Positions 1 to 5,249 of a stretch of DNA of 5,249 nucleotides are shown here, piece by piece (position 1 is the stretch's first letter; each line of letters begins with the position of its first letter). The notes below the pieces were generated by a model. The model saw only the letters and a list, made by a program, of their open reading frames with translations. It did no database searches and was not told the origin of the DNA. Made by a program: the position numbers and the translations under genes. The DNA is taken from positions 1-5,249 of the forward strand of contig CACYDQ010000279.1 in NCBI GenBank assembly GCA_902773215.1. The letters run 5' to 3'. The stretch comes from an uncultured Spirochaetaceae bacterium. Lineage in GTDB: Bacteria > Spirochaetota > Spirochaetia > Treponematales > Treponemataceae.

Positions 1-1978
1 CGCCGTCAGTGTCGGAGACTGACGTAAGCTCCTTCATGTAGTCCAGCACGGAGTAGGAGTCGATCAACTCCTTGATGTCCCTGCCGGGAGCCGTTGACCA
101 GTAGCTCCCGCTTTTGTAGACGGCCTTCCTCATGCAGACGGGGAAAGAGCGGAAAAAGCTGAAAAAGAGGATATTGCGCCTGAGCCCGTCCGTGCGCGGG
201 TCAGAAAGATTCCCGGCGTTCTTTTCCCGGTACCAGAAGGAGCTGTAGACTTCCTTGGTCTTGCAGCCCTGTATGGCGGGGGCATAGGGCTTGATAAAAG
301 ACGTGTCGCAGTAGGGCGAGTAGTTGCCGTACTGGGGGTCGGCTATGACGGACGTAAAGCCGAGCGACTCTTTCAGCACGCGGGGCAAGAGCAGCTGGGA
401 CTCGTTGTTTTTTTCGGCAAGGCTCACATCGTGCCGCCTGTTCATTTCGGCGGGGGTATACTCGTAGCCCCCGAACAGGGGCGGGAGGCCCGCGAGCGTG
501 TGCGCGTTGAAGGAAACCGCGTTCTCGTAGAGCGTGAAGCCGGAGAAGGCTTTCTCAAGCTCCGGTTTTTCCCGAAAAATCTCGCTGACAAACTGAGGCT
601 GGGCCCGGTCCAGCATTATCAGGACGACGTTGGGATGGTTCCGGGACAAGAGGAAAACCGGCTGGACGGACTCAAGACTCCCCTCCCCCAGACTGACCTT
701 GAACGCCCTGTACTCCCTGTTAATCTTTACGGCATTGAACAGGGAAAAAGAAAGCAGGGCGACAAGCAGGACTTTCTGCAGCAGCATGAATGCCCCCGCC
801 AGCTTCCTGTGGAAAAGCAGGAGGACAAGAAGGGCACTGGCGGCAAACAGGGAAAAAAGGTTGAGCAGGGAGAAAAAGGAGAAGGTCTTGAAATCAACGG
901 CATTCAAAAAGACGAGGGCAGACGACACGTCCCCGTAGCTCCCGGTAAAGGCGTAGGCGTTGACGAGGGCGGCGAGGGCGAGGAAAGCAGCGGCAAGCGA
1001 CATACCGCCCTGGACTTTCACGTTGCCCACAAAGAGGAAGTAAATGCACAGGGGCCAGAACGCGAAGAGCCCCGCCGCCTGCAAGAAGCAGATAAACGCA
1101 TAGGAGAGCGGGTTAGCGTATTCCATCGCGGAGGAGAATTCCGCCACGGAGGACGAAAGCAGGGCGACCGGCAGGGCAAATCCGTTCAGCAGGCAGAGCA
1201 GCAGGCAGGAGAAGACGAAGATTCCCGTCCTGACAGGCTGAACGCCCATGAAAGAAAAGAATGCCTCCCCGAGCTTGCCCCGGGGAGCGGGAGCCGCCGT
1301 CCGCGTCCTGCCCGCCCAGATGTTTTTGAGCAGGGAGAAGATGTTGTTGCATGTCCAGTAGAGGACAAGGCCCGACGGGGACTTGTAGAGCAGGACAAGG
1401 AAAAGAACGGCGAGCAGATAGACCTGCAGCTTTTCCCGTATGCCATGCCCCTTAGTATAGATTGCCCCGGAGACGCAGTTAATCAGCGTCATCGCGACGG
1501 GCAGGATGTTCAGGGTAAAGAAGGGAAGCGTCACGAGCGCATCGGGGCTGCCTAAATCACGGATAAAAAGGAAGCCTTTGCCGGACAGCTCCTGCAAGGA
1601 CGACAGGTAGGAATATGCGGCGGCAAAGAAAGGCACCTGCATGAGGATTGAGAGGGAGGGAATGAGGCTGGAAAGCGGGCTGTAATGGTTCTGGGCGTAA
1701 TACTCGCTCAGCATGAGGAAGCGCTCGTCGCCGGAGAATGCTTTCTTTATGTGGGCAATTCCTTTCTCCATCGCTTTCTGCTTGGCGAGGGCGGCATCCC
1801 GCAGGGAGTCCGCCTTGTTGTATATCGGCAACATCAACAGGTTCACCGCGAGGCTGACGGCGATAATCGAAAGCCCCTCACTCTCAAGGACGCGGTAGGA
1901 AACAGCGTACACCAGCTCAAGGAAGAGCTTGAGCGGATACAATATGAGCGTATATAAAATTTCAGAAACAGACATCAT
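1..1978 (-). CDS. Second YidC-like / sulfatase-fold fusion protein, 3' end outside window
   Basis: The frame is open from ATG 1978-1976 to the left edge, giving 659 codons; a second ATG follows at once at 1975-1973 (Met-Met), so either could be used. It overlaps the upstream stop by four bases (ATGA). The layout repeats the upstream protein: a YidC-type domain (about 35-220) with SLAVNLLMLP, ILMQVPFF, LFIRDLGSPD and SPSGLVLYW; five helices (about 251-272, 290-315, 325-344, 368-389, 396-415); then VVLIMLD with Asp457, HTLAGLPPLFGGYEYTP with candidate nucleophile Thr494, and IDSYS (639-643). The groove arginine is again Asn (Asn46). The SDHG ligand pair expected in the missing roughly 270 residues cannot be checked. 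It lacks the two-helix hairpin and has a linker about nine residues shorter. Divergence after the active-site threonine suggests another acceptor or donor. Confidence 0.9.
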   Translation of the reverse strand, partial: MMSVSEILYTLILYPLKLFLELVYAVSYRVLESEGLSIIAVSLAVNLLMLPIYNKADSLRDAALAKQKAMEKGIAHIKKAFSGDERFLMLSEYYAQNHYSPLSSLIPSLSILMQVPFFAAAYSYLSSLQELSGKGFLFIRDLGSPDALVTLPFFTLNILPVAMTLINCVSGAIYTKGHGIREKLQVYLLAVLFLVLLYKSPSGLVLYWTCNNIFSLLKNIWAGRTRTAAPAPRGKLGEAFFSFMGVQPVRTGIFVFSCLLLCLLNGFALPVALLSSSVAEFSSAMEYANPLSYAFICFLQAAGLFAFWPLCIYFLFVGNVKVQGGMSLAAAFLALAALVNAYAFTGSYGDVSSALVFLNAVDFKTFSFFSLLNLFSLFAASALLVLLLFHRKLAGAFMLLQKVLLVALLSFSLFNAVKINREYRAFKVSLGEGSLESVQPVFLLSRNHPNVVLIMLDRAQPQFVSEIFREKPELEKAFSGFTLYENAVSFNAHTLAGLPPLFGGYEYTPAEMNRRHDVSLAEKNNESQLLLPRVLKESLGFTSVIADPQYGNYSPYCDTSFIKPYAPAIQGCKTKEVYSSFWYREKNAGNLSDPRTDGLRRNILFFSFFRSFPVCMRKAVYKSGSYWSTAPGRDIKELIDSYSVLDYMKELTSVSDTDG
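1319..1855 (-). repeat. Diverged tandem duplication, downstream copy (YidC-domain segment)
   Basis: Partner of 4126-4662. The whole gene is duplicated, but this is the part that aligns without gaps. Beyond it the copies differ by the missing two-helix hairpin, a shorter linker and weak similarity in the membrane helices, until similarity returns at the sulfatase active-site segment (about 430-630, matching 3072-3273). Confidence 0.85.
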
Positions 1979-4782
1979 TTTGAAAGCTCCTTGGAAAGAG
2001 ACTGCCAGTCGGAAAGCGGAATCCAGTTGGACTCCACGTATATATCGTCCTGCACATGGTAGGAACCGGCCACGGACAAGTTGAATTTCTTCTTGCTCCG
2101 AAGGTCAAATCCATCGATATCGCCGGACTTCGCATATATGTTCACGCCCCCATCCTTGCAGGCACGGAAAGTCTTTCCTGTAAAAGGATTCACGGCAGAA
2201 AGGCCGATCCCCTCCATGGACAGGAGCGGCACGTCCGCATTGGTCATGAAGCGTCTGTCTTCCCGCAGTCCCCCGCCGGAATCAAAATCTTTTACCATAA
2301 GGAGGGCGGCATACGAGGAGTAATCCCTGTTATCGGAGAAGCCGGGGGCAAATGGGCGGATGACCGGTGCGCCATGATCGCTGACGATGATAATCCTGCT
2401 GTTGTCGTAAGCCCCGTGCTTCTTCAAAAATTCAAACCAGTCGCCCAGCCTGAGCAGGGAAGCACAATTCATCACATAGAGCTGCAAGTCCAGGTACGAG
2501 TCATCCTCGTGCCACTGGTAGGCAAGCTGCAAGTCAGGGGAAGGCTCCAGAATCGCGTTGACAGGCACGAAGCCTTCTTTTTCATCCGGCAGCATAAAGA
2601 CCTGATCATGCGCCGACTCGTTCGCGAACACGATATAGCTGTCCTCCGCAGAGTCAAAAGAAGTCAGCTCGTCCAGATAATACAGATTGCTGTAGCTGTC
2701 TATGAATTCGTTGTACTCAGGATTGCCCCGGGTCCTGTGATAATAATCCCCCGCATGGTAGTAGACTTTCCGTAGGGGCGGGTACAAGATTTGCAGGAGG
2801 CAGAAACGGGGAACAGTGGCCCGAACGTTCCAGGCGACACCCTCTGCCCCGTCGCCGAACGCAAGCTCGCGGTGCTCCCGGATGTACTTTCCGGACATGA
2901 GCCCCGTGATGTTCATCGCGTTGATGGCAGGATAGTCTGCAAAGGGACTCAAATCCAATGACCTGTAGTTCATCCACGGAGGATCCAAATCGGTGACCCT
3001 CCAGCCCGCTTCCGAAAAAAGACGGGGCATGGCGAGCATGGCCTCGTTGTGCTTATCCTTGAGCAGATCGCCGTCCCGCTTGTTCATTTCCTCGGGCGTG
3101 TACTCATAGCCACCATAGAGAGCAGGAGTCCCCTTGACCGTATGATTTGCAAATGAAACCGTATTGGGGTAATAGACAAAGCCCGAAAAGATATCCTCAA
3201 GAGCCGGAAAATCCTGCAAGATATACGGAACAAAGCTCCCTATGGCCTTATCAAGGAAAATGACGATGACGTTCTTTCCGCTCTTCGTCAACCTGAACAC
3301 GGCTTCCCCGCCCGCGTCAGAGCTTCCGCCCCCAGCGGAGGCCCGGGCCGATTCCGTCCTAGTTGCCACGTATTCGGCGAAGCGACCTTGTATGCGGATG
3401 CACTTCAGCAGACCCAATGAAAAAAGTCCCAGGCAGAGGACAAGGAGCGGATAGCGAAGAAGAGCAAGCTTTTCCTTTTTGAGCAGGAACACAAACAGAG
3501 ACGCTATGGCAGAAAGCGCAAGGAGCGGGGCAAGCAGCAAGAATGGCCGTATACCACGAAGCCCTTCCATGCTGTCCAGCACACCGTTTATATTCACGAT
3601 TCCGTAATCGCTCCTGAACACAAAGGCATTCAGCAGGGCAGAAACGGCGGTCACAAAAAAAACAGAGGACATGCAGACCCGTCCTGACGGTGATGCGATG
3701 AAGTAAAAACATTCAGGCCAGAAAACAAAAAGTCCCACCATGAGGATAGCTGAAGATGCAACATACAGCAGGGGGCTGTCCGACTGCCCCAAAAAGGAAA
3801 AGTCCTCCGGTGAGCTTGCAATCATCGATGCAGGGAGGGCAAAGCCCGCAAGCAGGGCAAGCAAAATGGCTGACAGGAAAAAGAGCGGGCGGAAGAGGGG
3901 CTTTTCCATACGGGCAAAGTCCTCGTCCCGCTTGGTCAGAAAGGCCCTGAAATGCCGAAGAAGGAGCGGCAGGCAGAAAATGACAAGGCTTATGGCATAG
4001 ACAACAAGCTTTTTGGGCAGCGAGGTATGTGTCTTGATAAAGAAAGTATACAGGGATGCCAAAGCCGCCATCATGTCAAGCAATACGAATATGACGACGG
4101 ACGGATGCTTGAGATGCTTCTGCGCGAGGTTCTTGCAGAGACTGAACAGGTTGTTCAGAAGCCAGTAGAGGACAAGACCTGACGGGGATGCATAGAGCAG
4201 AACAAGGAAAACAAGCGCGAGAACGTACACCTGCACTTTCTCGCGCAGGGGAGACTGCCGTGAGTATACCGCCCCGGACAGGATGTTAGTCAGGGTCATC
4301 AGGACAGGCAGCAGGTTCACCCGCCAGCCCCCCAGGGACAAAAGCCCGTCAGGCTGCCCCAAATCACGGATAAAAAGCCAGGATGCCCCCTCAAGGTCAG
4401 GACAGTTCGACAGGAAGTGGTAGGCGGCAATAAAAAATGGAAGCTGTATGAGGATTGACAGAGACGACAGGAAGGGGCTGAAGGGGCTGTAATGCTTCTG
4501 GGCGTAGTACTCCCTGAGCATCAGGAAGCGCTCGTCCCCGCTGAATGTCCGGCGTATGTGCCCTACCCCTGCGGCCAGCGCACGCTCCTTGGCAAGGGCC
4601 TTGTCCCGGAGCGTGTCCGCCATATCATAAACTGGAAGAGTCGCAAGGTTCACCGCGAGGCTGACAAAGACAATCGCCCCCCCGTAGAAGAAGATGCTGA
4701 ATTTGTCGAACGCAAAATAGAACAGGGTCTCGATTACCGACTCAAGAGGAAGAATCACAAGAGAATAAAGGAAACCCGTCAT
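1975..4782 (-). CDS. YidC-like / sulfatase-fold fusion membrane protein, probable envelope phospho- or phosphono-alkyl transferase
   Basis: Complete, 935 residues, about twice the length of a normal EptA or LtaS. Residues 1-220 are a YidC/Oxa1-type domain: a membrane segment ending in SLAVNLATLP (34-52), a charged cytoplasmic hairpin (about 54-100), then ILIQLPFF (110-117), WLFIRDLGQPD (135-145) and SPSGLVLYWLLNN (199-211). The groove arginine is Asn45. Two further helices (about 228-276) are followed by five more (about 296-320, 338-362, 367-389, 412-434, 440-460), the usual prelude to EptA/LtaS/OpgB enzymes. After an Ala/Gly/Ser-rich linker (465-500) comes the extracytoplasmic sulfatase fold: VIVIFLD with Asp511, HTVKGTPALYGG with candidate nucleophile Thr548, NESAHDQ with His725, and SDHG with Asp802 and His803. 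Topology is consistent, with the YidC C-terminus inside and the catalytic domain outside. Known family members transfer phosphoglycerol or phosphoethanolamine from lipids; the AEP gene upstream suggests aminoethylphosphonate as cargo, which is inference. A sulfatase or phosphatase remains possible. Confidence 0.9.
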   Translation of the reverse strand: MTGFLYSLVILPLESVIETLFYFAFDKFSIFFYGGAIVFVSLAVNLATLPVYDMADTLRDKALAKERALAAGVGHIRRTFSGDERFLMLREYYAQKHYSPFSPFLSSLSILIQLPFFIAAYHFLSNCPDLEGASWLFIRDLGQPDGLLSLGGWRVNLLPVLMTLTNILSGAVYSRQSPLREKVQVYVLALVFLVLLYASPSGLVLYWLLNNLFSLCKNLAQKHLKHPSVVIFVLLDMMAALASLYTFFIKTHTSLPKKLVVYAISLVIFCLPLLLRHFRAFLTKRDEDFARMEKPLFRPLFFLSAILLALLAGFALPASMIASSPEDFSFLGQSDSPLLYVASSAILMVGLFVFWPECFYFIASPSGRVCMSSVFFVTAVSALLNAFVFRSDYGIVNINGVLDSMEGLRGIRPFLLLAPLLALSAIASLFVFLLKKEKLALLRYPLLVLCLGLFSLGLLKCIRIQGRFAEYVATRTESARASAGGGSSDAGGEAVFRLTKSGKNVIVIFLDKAIGSFVPYILQDFPALEDIFSGFVYYPNTVSFANHTVKGTPALYGGYEYTPEEMNKRDGDLLKDKHNEAMLAMPRLFSEAGWRVTDLDPPWMNYRSLDLSPFADYPAINAMNITGLMSGKYIREHRELAFGDGAEGVAWNVRATVPRFCLLQILYPPLRKVYYHAGDYYHRTRGNPEYNEFIDSYSNLYYLDELTSFDSAEDSYIVFANESAHDQVFMLPDEKEGFVPVNAILEPSPDLQLAYQWHEDDSYLDLQLYVMNCASLLRLGDWFEFLKKHGAYDNSRIIIVSDHGAPVIRPFAPGFSDNRDYSSYAALLMVKDFDSGGGLREDRRFMTNADVPLLSMEGIGLSAVNPFTGKTFRACKDGGVNIYAKSGDIDGFDLRSKKKFNLSVAGSYHVQDDIYVESNWIPLSDWQSLSKELSK
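1987..1992 (-). promoter_or_regulatory. Shine-Dalgarno site of the second fusion gene, inside the upstream gene's last codons
   Basis: AAGGAG lies eight bases before the ATG at 1978-1976, an ideal spacing, and sits within the last codons (KELSK) of the upstream gene. The start overlaps the upstream TGA as ATGA. This is much stronger than the site in front of the first fusion gene. The arrangement suggests translational coupling or reinitiation, so both fusion proteins are made together. Confidence 0.8.
2203..3276 (-). other. Sulfatase-fold (EptA/LtaS-like) catalytic domain of the complete fusion protein
   Basis: Encodes about residues 503-860. It opens with the beta strand NVIVIFLD, whose Asp511 is a likely metal ligand. 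Thr548 sits five residues before Pro553 in HTVKGTPALYGG, resembling the spacing around the threonine nucleophile in EptA/MCR enzymes (T-x4-P-x-x-F/Y). IIIVSDHG (797-804) supplies Asp802 and His803, preceded by a WFEFLKKHGAYDN helix-turn as in EptA. His725 in NESAHDQ may match the EptA GSHG histidine. The nucleophile and ligand assignments come from eye alignment to remembered motifs. The tail 861-935 has an NPFTGK motif and a beta-rich look, with no function assigned. Confidence 0.85.
3955..4101 (-). other. Extra two-helix membrane hairpin present only in the complete copy
   Basis: Encodes residues 228-276: two hydrophobic segments (about 229-249 and 259-276) split by a short polar turn with Lys-Lys. 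It lies between the YidC-type domain and the five-helix block. From the NN-FSL motif to the shared GFALP motif is about 103 residues here but about 55 in the paralogue, so roughly 48 residues were gained or lost. An even number of helices keeps the catalytic domain on the same side in both proteins. Confidence 0.7.
4126..4662 (-). repeat. Diverged tandem duplication, upstream copy (YidC-domain segment)
   Basis: Matches 1319-1855 codon for codon with no visible indel, at a constant offset of 2807 bases. By hand count 111 of 179 residues are identical. The best nucleotide match is 20 bases (4646-4665 versus 1839-1858) over the VSLAVNL codons; another of 17 bases (4361-4377 versus 1554-1570) covers LFIRD. 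This marks an old gene duplication. Confidence 0.85.
4129..4683 (-). other. YidC/Oxa1-type domain of the complete fusion protein
   Basis: Encodes residues 34-218. The order of elements follows a Gram-positive-type YidC core: helix 1, a cytoplasmic helical hairpin rich in Lys/Arg/Glu, helix 2 with Q-x-PFF, an external LFIRDLG-x-PD segment matching the FLWI-DLS--DP block of YidC, and a closing SPSGLVLYW--NN-FSL block. These are recalled family motifs read by eye. The conserved arginine in the VRLLLLPL-type segment, which faces the hydrophilic groove in structures, is Asn45 (codon 4650-4648). The domain also lacks the large periplasmic domain of Gram-negative YidC. It is therefore a YidC homologue with an altered groove, not the housekeeping insertase. 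Confidence 0.85.
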
Positions 4783-4825
4783 ATCCGCCCGGCCCGGTTA
4801 CCGCACGCCGATTAGCAAACGCAAA
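4783..4825 (-). other. Short intergenic gap with a weak ribosome binding site
   Basis: Forty-three bases separate the aminotransferase stop from the next start. I see no terminator (no GC stem followed by T run) and no convincing promoter, which fits co-transcription. An in-frame TAA at 4800-4798 lies only 15 bases before the ATG at 4782-4780, so the downstream start is confined to this ATG or a later one. The only Shine-Dalgarno-like bases are a GGGCGG run very close to the ATG, a weak and tightly spaced site. The gap also contains a short GC-rich near-palindrome (around 4788-4797), too short and without a T tract to call a terminator. Confidence 0.6.

Positions 4826-5249
<424 letters not shown>

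Noticed and set aside
431..1555. Long plus-strand open frame of 374 codons antisense to the second fusion gene
   Set aside because: Its translation is very rich in Gly, Glu, Gln, Lys and Arg with no domain, as expected from the complement of a GC-rich membrane-protein gene. The opposite strand has clear family motifs.
2056..2775. Plus-strand open frame of 239 codons antisense to the sulfatase-fold domain
   Set aside because: No recognisable domain or good ribosome binding site, and it lies entirely within conserved coding sequence on the other strand.
1..4782. One gene broken into two by a frameshift at about 1975
   Set aside because: Each part has its own N-terminal YidC domain and the upstream part already has a full catalytic domain and C-terminus; these are two tandem genes.
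1975..4782. Housekeeping YidC insertase
   Set aside because: No rnpA or rpmH neighbour, a large sulfatase-fold fusion, and no groove arginine.
1975..4782. Lipoteichoic acid synthase (LtaS) proper
   Set aside because: The active-site segment reads HT-x2-G-x-P rather than the LtaS GKTSD-type motif, and the SDHG and helix before it look closer to EptA. Phosphoglycerol transfer is not excluded.
4783..4825. Rho-independent terminator between the aminotransferase and the first fusion gene
   Set aside because: The GC-rich near-palindrome is very short and has no T run after it on the coding strand.

Overview
The window is a compact, GC-rich stretch of bacterial DNA in which everything supportable reads on the minus strand. 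In transcription order (high to low coordinates) it holds three genes. The first is the 3' end of a 2-aminoethylphosphonate aminotransferase (AEPT, PhnW family; cut by the right edge). The second is a complete 935-residue membrane protein, and the third is a paralogue of it cut by the left edge after 659 codons. Gaps are 43 nt and then a 4-nt ATGA overlap, so the three look like one operon. There is no RNA gene, mobile element or CRISPR array, and no gene-free stretch over 43 nt.

The two large proteins share an unusual build: an N-terminal YidC/Oxa1-type membrane domain, then a five-helix membrane block of the kind that precedes LtaS/EptA/OpgB-type enzymes, then an extracytoplasmic alkaline-phosphatase/sulfatase-fold domain. 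The sulfatase-fold part keeps plausible metal ligands and a candidate threonine nucleophile (Asp511, Thr548 and Asp802-His803 in the complete copy). The YidC part lacks the conserved groove arginine and has asparagine in both copies. By hand count the copies are about 60% identical in the YidC domain and around the active site, but diverge in the middle membrane region and after the active-site segment.

AEPT makes or uses 2-aminoethylphosphonate (AEP). EptA-like enzymes move phosphoethanolamine, the ester analogue of AEP, from a lipid to envelope acceptors. My working model is an envelope-decoration system: AEP is made in the cytoplasm, attached to a carrier (probably a lipid), and moved to two different acceptors by the two fusion proteins. 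The YidC-derived domain might carry or present the donor or an acceptor across the membrane. The domain calls rest on sequence; the substrate and the role of the YidC part are inference.

The organism cannot be fixed from this window. An AEP gene in a GC-rich genome beside Gram-negative-like envelope enzymes would fit a Treponema-like spirochaete or another host-associated anaerobe, but this is a low-confidence guess.
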